A stretch of DNA of 64,000 bases from PALSA-612 sp035652235 (GTDB lineage: Bacteria; Actinomycetota; Thermoleophilia; Gaiellales; Gaiellaceae), in assembly GCA_035652235.1 (NCBI GenBank), contig DASREE010000017.1:1-64000 (forward strand). Direction: 5' to 3'. The position numbers and the translations under genes were made by a program. A model generated the notes under the pieces. The model had not been told where the DNA came from. It did no database searches and was given only the letters and a program-made list of their open reading frames with translations. Of the stretch, positions 8,345 to 18,516 are shown in pieces; the stretch's first letter is position 1, and the number at the start of each line of letters is the position of its first letter.

Positions 8345-8638
8345 GCGGGTGGAACTCCCCTCCCAGGGTGGGGCTGTGGGGCGGTGTGGGCGGGCGCAGA
8401 CAGACATGTCCGGGGAGAACATAGCGGCGCGTGCGTGCACAAGCAGCGCGTGCATCCTGTGCGCCGCCCGCGCCGTCTCGGCCCGTGCCGCCTCGTCCCC
8501 GTCGCCGCCGTGCCACCTCGTCGCGCGGACGGCGCTTCCCCGTGCCGGGCCGCCTCGTGCGTCTGCACCGTGCCTGCGCCGTGCGTCCGTAGGTCGCGGG
8601 CGGGAGCGACCCCGGGCCGGGGGCCTACTCTCAGCGCG

Positions 8639-8644
8639 TATCCT
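8639..8644 (+). promoter_or_regulatory. -10 box of tkt (leaderless)
   Basis: TATCCT lies 6 nt before ATG 8651. This supports the short start of transketolase and an alternative, start-proximal promoter in addition to E2, which is 320 bp upstream. Confidence 0.5.
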
Positions 8645-8650
8645 CAGCCC

Positions 8651-10661
<2,011 letters not shown>

Positions 10662-10669
<8 letters not shown>

Positions 10670-11774
10670 GTCCAACCTGCACCGTCTCTCCGGCCTCGGT
10701 CAGAGCGTGTGGATCGACTCGCTCTCGCGGGAGATGCTCGAGAGCGGCCAGCTCGCGAAGCTGATGGAGGAGGACGCCGTCACCGGTGTCACCTCCAACC
10801 CGACGATCTTCCAGAAGGCGCTCGCCGAGGGCCGCCGCTACGACGCCCAGCTCGCGCAGCTGCTCGACGAGACGGACGACCCCAAGGAGATCTTCGTCGG
10901 CCTCGCGACGAAAGATGTCGGCGACGCCTGCGACCTGATGCGGAGCGTCTGGGACGGCGGCGCCGGCCTGCGCGGCTACGTGTCGATCGAGGTCGACCCG
11001 ACGCTCGCCTACGACACCGAGGCGACGTACGAGGAGGCGAAGCGGCTGCACGCGCTCGTCGGCCGGCCGAACGTGTACGTGAAGATCCCCGCGACGAAGC
11101 CCGGCCTGCCGGCGATCGAGGACATGATCGCCGCCGGGAAATCGATCAACGTGACGCTCATCTTCTCGCTGCGGCGCCATCGCGAGGTGATGGAGGCGTA
11201 CATCCGGGGCCTCGAGCGGCTGGTCGCCTCCGGCGGCGACCCGCGGCCGGTGTCGTCGGTGGCGAGCTTCTTCGTCTCGCGCGTCGACACCGAAGCGGAC
11301 AAGCGCCTCGAGGCGGTTGGCTCCGAGACCGCGCTGCGGCTGCGCGGGAAGCTCGCCGTCGCGAACGCCCGGCTCGCCTACCAGAGCTGGCGGGAGGTGT
11401 TCTCAGGCCAGCGCTGGCAGTTCCTCGCCTCCAAGGGCGCCTCGAAGCAGTGGTGTCTGTGGGCGTCGACGTCGACGAAGAACCCGGACTACCCGGACAC
11501 GCTGTACGTCGACAGCCTGATCGGCCCCGAGACGGTGAACACGATGCCGCTCGAGACGGTCGAGGCCTTTCAGGACCACGGTCGCGTGGCGCTCACGCTC
11601 GAGCAGGGCCTCGACGAGGCGGCGTCGCTGTTCGGCGAGCTCGACCGGCTCGGCGTCGACGTCGACGACGTCACCGAGACGCTCGAGGCCGAAGGCGTGC
11701 AAAAGTTCGACGACTCCTTCCAGGAGCTGCTCGACGGCATCCGCGCCAAGCGCGGCGAGCTGGTCCGCGCCTGA
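10662..11774 (+). CDS. tal: Transaldolase
   Basis: A 370-aa protein, the long form typical of actinobacteria. It moves dihydroxyacetone units between sedoheptulose-7-P and glyceraldehyde-3-P. The phosphate/substrate motif GVTSNPTIFQKAL is near residue 45, and the Schiff-base Lys is in VYVKIPATKPGLPAI. TLIFSLRRHREVMEAYIRGL follows. SVASFFVSRVDTEAD is a further family block. Start and stop overlap both neighbours (8 nt with tkt; TGATG with gnd), so co-translation of the pathway enzymes is likely. Confidence 0.95.
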
Positions 11775-12652
11775 TGCGCATCGGGATCGTGGGCATGGGC
11801 CGCATGGGCGGCAACATGGCCGAGCGGCTGCGCCGGCACGGCCACGAGGTGGAGACGTACGCACGCACCGACCCGGCGCGCACGGTCGCCTCGCTCGAGG
11901 AGCTGGTGGCGAAGCTCGAGCCGCCGCGCGTGGCCTGGCTGATGGTGCCGGCCGGCGATGCGACCGAGGGCGCCTACTCGACGCTGCTCGGCCTGCTCGA
12001 GCCGGGCGACGTCCTCGTCGACGGCGGCAACTCGAACTTCCGCGACTCGCAGCGGCGCGCCGCGGGCGCGAAGCAGCGCGGCATCCGCTTCCTCGACGCC
12101 GGCGTCTCCGGCGGCGTCTGGGGGCTCGAGGGCGGCTACTGCGTCATGGTCGGCGGCGAGCCCGACGCGTTCGCCGTCATCGAGCCGCTCTGCCGCGACC
12201 TGACCGAGGAGGGCGGCTACGCACACGTCGGCCCGGCTGGCGCAGGGCACTTCGTGAAGATGGTCCACAACGGGATCGAGTACGGGATGATGCAGTCGTT
12301 CGCGGAGGGGTTCGAGATCATGAACGCCTCCGAGTTCGACCTCGACCTGCGCCAGCTGGCGGCGCTCTGGCAGCACGGATCCGTCGTGCGCAGCTGGCTG
12401 CTCGAGCTGCTCGAGCGCGCGCTCGCGGACGACCCGAAGCTGGAGGGGATCCGCGGCTACGTGCAGGACTCCGGCGAGGGGCGGTGGACGGTGCTCAGCG
12501 CCATCGAGGAGGACGTGCCCGCGCCCGTGATCGCGCTGTCGCTGTTTGCGCGCTTCGCCTCGCGGCAGGACGAGTCGTTCGCCGCCAAGGTGAACGCGGC
12601 GCTGCGCAACCAGTTCGGCGGCCACGCGGTCAAGCACGCCGGGGATGCCTAG
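11774..12652 (+). CDS. gnd: 6-phosphogluconate dehydrogenase, decarboxylating (short form)
   Basis: A 292-aa enzyme of the short, GntZ/YqeC-like class. It oxidises 6-phosphogluconate to ribulose-5-P and CO2. The Rossmann motif GIVGMGRMGGNMAERL is at the N-terminus. DGGNSNFRDSQRR binds substrate, FLDAGVSGGVWGLEGGYC is the diagnostic block, and GHFVKMVHNGIEYGMMQ carries the catalytic Lys and Asn. VQDSGEGRW lies toward the C-terminus. No zwf follows in the window. The last 8 nt overlap the next secreted protein. Confidence 0.93.
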   Translation: MRIGIVGMGRMGGNMAERLRRHGHEVETYARTDPARTVASLEELVAKLEPPRVAWLMVPAGDATEGAYSTLLGLLEPGDVLVDGGNSNFRDSQRRAAGAKQRGIRFLDAGVSGGVWGLEGGYCVMVGGEPDAFAVIEPLCRDLTEEGGYAHVGPAGAGHFVKMVHNGIEYGMMQSFAEGFEIMNASEFDLDLRQLAALWQHGSVVRSWLLELLERALADDPKLEGIRGYVQDSGEGRWTVLSAIEEDVPAPVIALSLFARFASRQDESFAAKVNAALRNQFGGHAVKHAGDA

Positions 12653-13235
12653 GCGCGCCGCCTCGCTCCTCGCCTCAGCCGCCGGCTCGGCCGCAGCCGC
12701 GGCGCTCGTCGCAGCTGGAACGGCGGCGGCCGCGCCGAAGCCGGTCACGGTCGTGACCGGCGATACGTTCGCGCTCGCTGGAACGCACGTCGTCTGCTCC
12801 GTGCAGGTGAGCAGGACGGCGCTCCCGGGCCAGACGGTCGTCGGCTGCTCGCTCGCGACGGGCAGCCGGGCGATCGCCGGAAGCTACGCCGTCGCGATCG
12901 GCACGAGGGGCGACGTCGCCATCGCGCGAGTGCGGCCGGACCGATCGGCGAAGGTGATCTACCGCCGCCGCCCCCAGGTGGCGCGCGCTCAGGCCGGCAG
13001 GCGCTACACGGTGGGCGTCGGGACGTTCGTCTTCGTCTCCGGGAACGACCTGACGTGCTCGGCGACCCGGTCGGCGTTCGGCCAGACCGTCTCCTGCTTC
13101 CGCTTCGACCTCAAGCTGAGCGCCGCGCGCGCCCGGTCGTACGGCGTCGCCATCAGCGACCGGATCGCGTACGTCGTCCGCTTTGACGCCAAGGGCCGGA
13201 ACCCCGTGCTGGTCAGGCGCGTCGACCAGCCGTGA
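12645..13235 (+). CDS. Secreted protein of unknown function
   Basis: A 196-aa protein. Residues 1-30 form a signal peptide (RR charge, Ala-rich core, AAAAPK cleavage region). The mature part has about 165 residues, mostly beta-strand in character, with four cysteines spaced like two disulfides (near VVCSVQV, VGCSLA, LTCSAT and VSCFRF). The paired C-containing strands suggest two repeats of a small beta domain. It overlaps gnd by 8 nt, but its export means any link with sugar metabolism is indirect. No family is recognised. Confidence 0.6.
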   Translation: MPRRAASLLASAAGSAAAAALVAAGTAAAAPKPVTVVTGDTFALAGTHVVCSVQVSRTALPGQTVVGCSLATGSRAIAGSYAVAIGTRGDVAIARVRPDRSAKVIYRRRPQVARAQAGRRYTVGVGTFVFVSGNDLTCSATRSAFGQTVSCFRFDLKLSAARARSYGVAISDRIAYVVRFDAKGRNPVLVRRVDQP

Positions 13236-13271
13236 CGTGACGCAGCCGGCCGGCGGCGTCGTAGAGAGGGC

Positions 13272-13796
13272 GTGCGTGCAGCGCTGAGCCGCGAGACGCC
13301 GACTTCGTTCGCCGCCGTCGCCGAGGAGCAGCTCGACGGGGTGCTCGCCTACCTCGTCTACCTGACGGGGAACCGGACGGTGGCGGAGGACCTCGCCGCC
13401 GAGACGTTCGAGCGGGCGTTCCGCCGCTGGCGGCGCTACGACCCCCGCCGGGGCTCGCCGCGGACGTGGCTGCTGACGCTCGCACGCTCCACCGCCCTCG
13501 ACCACTTCCGCTCCGAGGAGCGGCGCAGGCGGCGTGAGGGGACGTACGCCCTGCGCGAGATCGGCGTGGACGAGGGCGGGATGTTCGGCGACGGCTATTC
13601 GCCCGCGCTCGAGGATGCACTTGCCAGCCTGACCGCCGGCGAGCGGGAGGTGGTCGCCCTGCGCGTGCTCCTCGACCTCGACGGGGAGACGACCGCGCGC
13701 CTGCTCGGGATCAGCTCGACCGCGTGCTCGACGCGCCTGCACCGCGCGCTCGGGAAGCTCGAGGAGAAAGTGAGGAGTGGCGATGTCCTCGCCTGA
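13272..13796 (+). CDS. ECF-type RNA polymerase sigma factor
   Basis: A 174-aa protein. Sigma region 2 spans about 20-85 (LDGVLAYLVYLTGNRTVAED, then the -10-binding helix with RTWLLTLARSTALDHFRSEE). Region 4 spans about 115-165 (TAGEREVVALRVLLDLDGET, then the HTH LLGISSTACSTRLHRALGKL). No extra C-terminal domain is present. GTG 13272 is used. It is coupled to the following membrane protein, whose start lies inside its last codons, the usual place for an anti-sigma factor. Confidence 0.88.
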   Translation: MRAALSRETPTSFAAVAEEQLDGVLAYLVYLTGNRTVAEDLAAETFERAFRRWRRYDPRRGSPRTWLLTLARSTALDHFRSEERRRRREGTYALREIGVDEGGMFGDGYSPALEDALASLTAGEREVVALRVLLDLDGETTARLLGISSTACSTRLHRALGKLEEKVRSGDVLA

Positions 13797-14820
13797 CCGG
13801 ATCGACGAGCGCTTCGACGCGCTCGTGCGCGACCTCCGCGCCTGCCGTCCCGTCGCGGGCGACGGCCTGCGCGAGCGGGTGCACGCGATCGTGGAGCGCG
13901 AACCGGAGCCGTCTGGCTTCTCGCGGCCCCTGCGGGTGCCGGCGGTGCCCTGGCGGGCGCGTCGCAGGTGGCTCGTGCTCGTGCCCGTGGCCTCCGCCGT
14001 TGTCGCCGCTGCCGCCGGCATCGTCGCCTCCGGCTCGGGCGGCAAGAAGGCCGCGCAGGGAAAGCTGGCGCCCGCCAGCCCGCCGGGGCTCCTCGACACG
14101 TCGCGCGCCGCCCCCCGCCCGGCACGGCCGCCCGCGCCGAGCGGCTCCCGGCTGCAGCTGTACGCCGTCGCCATAGAGCTCGGCGTCGGCGACGTGTCTT
14201 CGGCGACGAAGCGCGCGCTCGTGCTGACCCGCTCGCTCGGCGGCTACGTACGCTCGGTCCGGTACGGGTCGGAACGGGCGAGCGGCAGCGCGTCGCTCGT
14301 CCTGCGCGTGCCGACCGGCAAGGTGCAGCGCGCGGTCGTCGAGTTCGCGAGCCTCGGCCGGATCCTCGGCCAGCACGTGTCGATCGAGGACGTGCAACCG
14401 CAGGTGGACGCGCGCTACCGCGCGCTGCAGGGTCTCCGCGTGCAGGCCGCCTCGCTGCGGGCGAAGCTCGCCGCCGCGGGGCTGACGGACGCGCGCAGGG
14501 CAGCGCTCGAGCTCCGCTTGACGCGCGCACAGGCCCACCTCGCCGAGCTGCGGCAGGTGCAGCAGCAGTCGATCTCCAGGGCGCGCTTCGCCACCGTGTC
14601 GCTTGGCCTCGAGCCGCACAGGCGCGCCGTGGTCGTGCCGCCCGCGCCGGGCCGGATCGGCCGGGCGCTGCACCAGATCGGGCAGGTGCTCGTGCGCGAG
14701 CTGGAGATCCTGCTCTACGTGGTGCTCGTCGGCGCGCCGTTCGCGGTCCTCGCCGCGCTCGTCTTGGCAGGCCGGCGCTCGTACCGGCGCCGCGCCGAGC
14801 GGCAGCTAATCGCCCCCTGA
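13783..14820 (+). CDS. DUF4349-type membrane protein, candidate anti-sigma factor
   Basis: A 345-aa protein. A cytoplasmic N-terminus of about 55 residues (IDERFDALVRDLRACRP) precedes one membrane helix (about 58-80). A long extracytoplasmic part follows, containing the DUF4349 pattern (LTRSLGGYVRSVRYGSER, then LVLRVPTGKVQRAVVEF), a coiled coil (LRLTRAQAHLAELRQVQQQS) and a second helix (about 302-328) with a basic tail. Overlap with the sigma gene by 14 nt suggests it restrains the sigma factor; that is inference, as no zinc-finger anti-sigma motif is present. GTG 13777 is an alternative start. Confidence 0.7.
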   Translation: MSSPDRIDERFDALVRDLRACRPVAGDGLRERVHAIVEREPEPSGFSRPLRVPAVPWRARRRWLVLVPVASAVVAAAAGIVASGSGGKKAAQGKLAPASPPGLLDTSRAAPRPARPPAPSGSRLQLYAVAIELGVGDVSSATKRALVLTRSLGGYVRSVRYGSERASGSASLVLRVPTGKVQRAVVEFASLGRILGQHVSIEDVQPQVDARYRALQGLRVQAASLRAKLAAAGLTDARRAALELRLTRAQAHLAELRQVQQQSISRARFATVSLGLEPHRRAVVVPPAPGRIGRALHQIGQVLVRELEILLYVVLVGAPFAVLAALVLAGRRSYRRRAERQLIAP

Positions 14821-14821
14821 T

Positions 14822-14889
14822 CGACACGGTTCCGGCACAGCTGCGTCTCACACGCGTGCGGACGTTCCGGGTAGGATCGAAGGCGGGTG
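14822..14889 (+). promoter_or_regulatory. Promoter element E3 after the sigma operon
   Basis: CGACAC at 14822, CGGCAC at 14833, CACGCG at 14851 and TAGGAT at 14872-14877 match E1 and E2 in order and exact spacing. It points rightward into a region with only minus-strand genes, so it would make an antisense or untranslated RNA across the Nudix gene. Confidence 0.45.
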
Positions 14890-14913
14890 GTGGGCTGGGG
14901 TGCCCCGCCGGCG

Positions 14914-15438
14914 TCAGTCGAAGTCGGCCGGGCGGGACGGGTCGCGGTGATGCTCGAAGATCCAGCTGAGGCCGCGGCTACCGACGCGCCGCGACAGCTC
15001 GGGCAGCTCGTCCTCGCCGAAGAAGCCGACGGCATCCGTCTCGGGCCCGGTCACGGGCGCCGGCTCCTCGTCCCCGAGCTCGCAGAGGAAGAACAGCTTG
15101 TAGGCGTGGAACGGCCACACGTGCTCGTGCAGGTGGCGCAGGTCGCGGTTCTGGATGCCGATCAGCCGGATCGCGCGTGCGCGGTAGCCGGACTCCTCGC
15201 GGATCTCCTTCTCGACCGCCTCGCTCGGCCGCTCGCCGACCTCGGCCCAGCCGCCGGGGACCGTCCAGCGGCCGTCGTCGGCGCCGCGGACGAGCAGGAT
15301 CCGTCCGTCGCGGAAGGCAGCTCCGCGCACGTCGACCTTCGGCGTCGCGTAGCCGGTCTCGAGGCGGAAGAGCCCCTCGATCCGCTCCGCCTCGGCGGCG
15401 TCGCCGCCCGCAGCCAGCTCGGCTGCGACCGCGCGCAC
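14914..15438 (-). CDS. Nudix hydrolase with N-terminal Nudix-associated domain
   Basis: At least 174 aa from GTG 15438. The Nudix box is GGWAEVGERPSEAVEKEIRE followed by ESGY, preceded by GRWTVP. The codons upstream of 15438 continue in frame with QTLAQNGLAYTDNPFDAERY, typical of the Nudix_N region, so the true protein should begin near 15507-15535; no ATG, GTG or TTG exists there (CTG 15507 is possible). It is last in the cta operon, directly after the 42-aa gene. Substrate unknown. Confidence 0.78.
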   Translation of the reverse strand: MRAVAAELAAGGDAAEAERIEGLFRLETGYATPKVDVRGAAFRDGRILLVRGADDGRWTVPGGWAEVGERPSEAVEKEIREESGYRARAIRLIGIQNRDLRHLHEHVWPFHAYKLFFLCELGDEEPAPVTGPETDAVGFFGEDELPELSRRVGSRGLSWIFEHHRDPSRPADFD

Positions 15439-15538
15439 CTGCTTGTAGCGCTCGGCGTCGAAGGGGTTGTCGGTGTAGGCGAGGCCGTTCTGGGCGAGCG
15501 TCTGCAGACGCCGCGCCCATTCGAGCCGTTGGGTGGGG

Positions 15539-15667
15539 TCAGTCCGCGGCGAGGTAGATGAAGGCGACCGCGACGGTGCCGCCGAGGATGATCAGCGCGA
15601 TCGCGAGCAGCCACAGGCCGAGGACGACGTTCTTGCGCTGCACGACCGGGTCGTGCGGGTCGACCAT
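15539..15667 (-). CDS. 42-aa single-span membrane peptide in the oxidase operon
   Basis: A very small protein: MVDPHDPVVQRKNVVLG followed by one strongly hydrophobic helix (LWLLAIALIILGGTVAVAFI). It begins 4 nt after the ctaB stop and ends next to the Nudix reading frame. Its place between heme O synthase and the operon end suggests a small accessory or structural subunit of the caa3 oxidase, but no family could be named. Confidence 0.6.
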   Translation of the reverse strand: MVDPHDPVVQRKNVVLGLWLLAIALIILGGTVAVAFIYLAAD

Positions 15668-15671
15668 GCGC

Positions 15672-16883
15672 CTACACCACCGGGTCGAGCGCCACCGCTG
15701 CGAAGAGCAGCGCCAGGTAGAGGAGCGAGTAGTGGAAGAGCGTCGCTGCCCGCGGCACCGTCGGCTCGCGCCGCAGGCGGAGCGCCATGAGCACGAAGAC
15801 GGCGCCGAGGGTGAGCGCCGAGGCGAGGTAGACGGCGCCGAACCAGCCGGCGGCGAACGGGACGGTGGTGAGGCCGACGAGCGCGAGCGAGTAGAGCACG
15901 ATCTGCCTTGCCGTCTCGCGATCACCGCGCACGACCGGCAGCATCGGGATCCTGGCCGCGGCGTAGTCGCGCTTGATCACGAGCGCGAGCGCCCAGAAGT
16001 GCGGCGGTGTCCACAGGAACACGATCAGGAAGAGGGCGAGCGCGGGCAGGGCGAGGCTGCCTGTCGCGGCCGCCCATCCGACGAGCGGCGGCACGGCGCC
16101 GGCCGCCCCGCCGATGACGATGTTGTGCGGGGTCGACCGCTTCAGCCAGCGCGTGTAGACGAGGACGTAGAAGAGGTTGCCGACCAGCGCGAGCACGGCG
16201 GTGAGGACGTTCACCGTCGCGGCGAGCAGGACGAAGGAGAAGGCGGACAGCGCGAGGCCGAACTCGAGCGCGTAGCTCGGCGGGACGCGGTCGGCGGCGA
16301 CCGGCCGGCGACGCGTCCGCTCTCCCATCAGCCGGTCGATGTCGCGGTCGAGCACGTGGTTGATCGCGCTGGCGCCGCCGCAGGCGAGTGCGAGCCCGAC
16401 CATGGCCGAGACGGCGACGTCCCATGCGGGCAGCCCGCGCGCGCCCGCGACCATGCCGCAGAAGCCGGTGAGCAGGAGGAGCGTCATGATCCGCGGCTTG
16501 GTCAGCGTGATGTAGTCGCGCCACGATCCGAACGCCACCTGCACCGGCCGGTGGACGAGCGCGGTGACGACGACGGTGGCGGCGAACGCCAGCGCCGCCA
16601 GGGCGAGGTGCGCGCCGGAGGCGGGCACGAGCGCTGCGACTCCGAACAACCCGGTCGCGGCGGCCACGGGCGCAAACAGGGGCCGGTGGTCGATCCAGCT
16701 GGCGACGAGCAGGGCGGCGAAGGGCGGAAGGGCGAGCGCGGCGAGCAGCCGGTGCGCCGTGTCGAGCCCGGCGGCTCCCGAGACGACCGCGAGCAGCGTC
16801 GCAGCGGAGGCGGCCTGCGCGGTCAGCCTAAGCCAGGGTCCGGCGACGGGCTCGCGCGCCGGCAGCGCGACCGCCTCAGACAC
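15672..16883 (-). CDS. ctaB: Protoheme IX farnesyltransferase with N-terminal membrane extension
   Basis: A 403-aa protein. The UbiA-type prenyltransferase starts near residue 118 (SWRDYITLTKPRIMTLLLL). The first Asp-rich motif is NHVLDRDIDRLMGERTRRRP, and LKRSTPHNIVIGGAAGA and FLWTPPHFWALALVIKRDY are family blocks. It makes heme O from heme B for the oxidase. Usual length is about 300 aa; here roughly 115 extra residues form four more hydrophobic helices, with His in LDTAHRLLAAL. That part could be a shrunken CtaA-like half. The start overlaps ctaD by 8 nt. Confidence 0.9.
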   Translation of the reverse strand: MSEAVALPAREPVAGPWLRLTAQAASAATLLAVVSGAAGLDTAHRLLAALALPPFAALLVASWIDHRPLFAPVAAATGLFGVAALVPASGAHLALAALAFAATVVVTALVHRPVQVAFGSWRDYITLTKPRIMTLLLLTGFCGMVAGARGLPAWDVAVSAMVGLALACGGASAINHVLDRDIDRLMGERTRRRPVAADRVPPSYALEFGLALSAFSFVLLAATVNVLTAVLALVGNLFYVLVYTRWLKRSTPHNIVIGGAAGAVPPLVGWAAATGSLALPALALFLIVFLWTPPHFWALALVIKRDYAAARIPMLPVVRGDRETARQIVLYSLALVGLTTVPFAAGWFGAVYLASALTLGAVFVLMALRLRREPTVPRAATLFHYSLLYLALLFAAVALDPVV

Positions 16884-18516
16884 GCGACTCCTCGAGCTTG
16901 CGGCGCAGGTCGCGGAGCGGCCGCGGGCTGGTGACGTACGGGACGCTGTCGAAGTTGTGCTCGGGCGGCGGCGAGCTCGCGTACCACTCGAGCGTGTTCG
17001 CGCGCCACGGGTCGTTGCCGACGCGCGGCGCTGTCCTCGACCTTACGACGCTCACCAAGATGAGCAGTATGCCGACCGCCATGATCCCGGAGCCGATCGT
17101 GGCGATCAGGTTGTACCACTCCCACAGCCCGCCCTCGCTGTACGTGTAGACGCGGCGCGGCATGCCGAGCAGGCCGACGAGGTGGAGGGGCATGAAGGTG
17201 AGGTTGAAGCCGACGAAGATCGTCCAGAAGCTGAGCTTGCCGAGCCGCTCGTCGAGCTTGCGCCCGAACATCTTCGGCCACCAGTAGTACAGGCCGGCGA
17301 AGATCGCGAACATCGCTCCGCCGACCAGCGTGTAGTGGAAGTGGGCGACGACGAAATAGGTGTTGTGCACCTGCCAGTCGACCGGGAAGGCGGCCAGGTA
17401 GATCCCGGTCAGGCCGCCGATCAGGAAGAGCGCGACAAACCCGAGCGCGAACAGCATCGGCGTCTCGAACGTCAGCGACCCGCGCCACGTCGTGGCCACC
17501 CAGTTGAGGATCTTCACGCCGGTCGGCACGCCCACGAGCATCGAGGCGACCATGAAGTAGCCGTTCAGCCCCGAGCCGTAGCCGACCGTGAACAGGTGGT
17601 GGGCCCAGACGAGCATCGACACGAAGCCGATGCCGAGCGTCGAGAAGGCGATCGCCTTGTAGCCGAAGATCGGCTTGCGCGAGAACACGGGGAGGATCTC
17701 CGACACGATCCCCATCGCCGGCAGGATCATGATGTAGACCTCGGGGTGGCCGAAGAACCAGAAGACGTGCTGCCAGAGGAGGGCGCTTCCGCCCTGGTCG
17801 GGCTTGAAGAAGTGGACGCCCGAGAAGAGCCGGTCGAGGAGCAGCAGCGTCACCCCGCCCGAGAGCACCGGGATGACGAGGATGAGCATGACCGCATAGG
17901 TCAGGATCCCCCAGACGAACAGCGGGATGCGCATGTACGTCATCCCGGCCGTGCGCATGTTGTGGATCGTGACGATGAAGTTGATCGCGCCGGCGAGCGA
18001 CGACAGCGAGAGCAGGTGGAGCGACAGGATCCACAGGTCGACGCCGTGCCCGGGCGAGTAGGCCGACTCGCAGTACGGCGGGTAGCACGTCCAGCTCCCG
18101 TTGGCGGCGCCGCCCTTGGCGAGGAAGCTCATGTACAGCACGACCCCGCCGAGCAGGAACAGCCAGTAGGAGAGCGCGTTCAGGCGCGGGAAGGCCATGT
18201 CGCGGGCGCCGATCATGAGCGGCACCAGGTAGTTGCCGAAACCGGCGAGGATCGGCACCACGACGAGGAAGACCATCGTCGTGCCGTGGATCGTGAACAG
18301 CTCGTCGTAGGAGTTGCGGGTGACGAAGTGCTCGTTCGGCGTCGCCAGCTGCGCGCGCATGAGGAGCGCGAGGATGCCGCCCGCGCCGAAGAAGACGAGG
18401 CTCGTCGCGATGTACAGAATCCCGATCCGCTTATGGTCGGTGGTCGTCAGCCAGCTGGTGACGCGTCCGCGCTTCCAGTCGGCTGTGACCGGCGGCGCCT
18501 CGACGCTAACCGCCAC
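16876..18516 (-). CDS. ctaD: Cytochrome c oxidase subunit I
   Basis: A 546-aa heme-copper oxidase core subunit with about 12-14 helices. Ligand motifs are visible: HGTTMVFLVVVPI (heme a His), WQHVFWFFGHPEVYIMILP (CuB His and cross-linked Tyr), VWAHHLFTVG (CuB His pair) and VAHFHYTLVGGAMFAIFAG (heme a3 and heme a His). The C-terminal PRPLRDLRRKLEE is cytoplasmic. It reduces O2 and pumps protons. It overlaps ctaC upstream by 11 nt and ctaB downstream by 8 nt. Confidence 0.96.
   Translation of the reverse strand: MAVSVEAPPVTADWKRGRVTSWLTTTDHKRIGILYIATSLVFFGAGGILALLMRAQLATPNEHFVTRNSYDELFTIHGTTMVFLVVVPILAGFGNYLVPLMIGARDMAFPRLNALSYWLFLLGGVVLYMSFLAKGGAANGSWTCYPPYCESAYSPGHGVDLWILSLHLLSLSSLAGAINFIVTIHNMRTAGMTYMRIPLFVWGILTYAVMLILVIPVLSGGVTLLLLDRLFSGVHFFKPDQGGSALLWQHVFWFFGHPEVYIMILPAMGIVSEILPVFSRKPIFGYKAIAFSTLGIGFVSMLVWAHHLFTVGYGSGLNGYFMVASMLVGVPTGVKILNWVATTWRGSLTFETPMLFALGFVALFLIGGLTGIYLAAFPVDWQVHNTYFVVAHFHYTLVGGAMFAIFAGLYYWWPKMFGRKLDERLGKLSFWTIFVGFNLTFMPLHLVGLLGMPRRVYTYSEGGLWEWYNLIATIGSGIMAVGILLILVSVVRSRTAPRVGNDPWRANTLEWYASSPPPEHNFDSVPYVTSPRPLRDLRRKLEESRV

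Noticed and set aside
8342..8650. A 103-residue N-terminal extension of transketolase from GTG 8342
   Set aside because: The extension is Arg/Pro/Cys-rich and unlike any transketolase N-terminus; ATG 8651 has its own -10 at the leaderless distance.
14887..15561. A 224-codon plus frame downstream of element E3
   Set aside because: It is antisense to a Nudix gene with an intact Nudix box; the peptide has no fold signature, so any E3 transcript is more likely noncoding.
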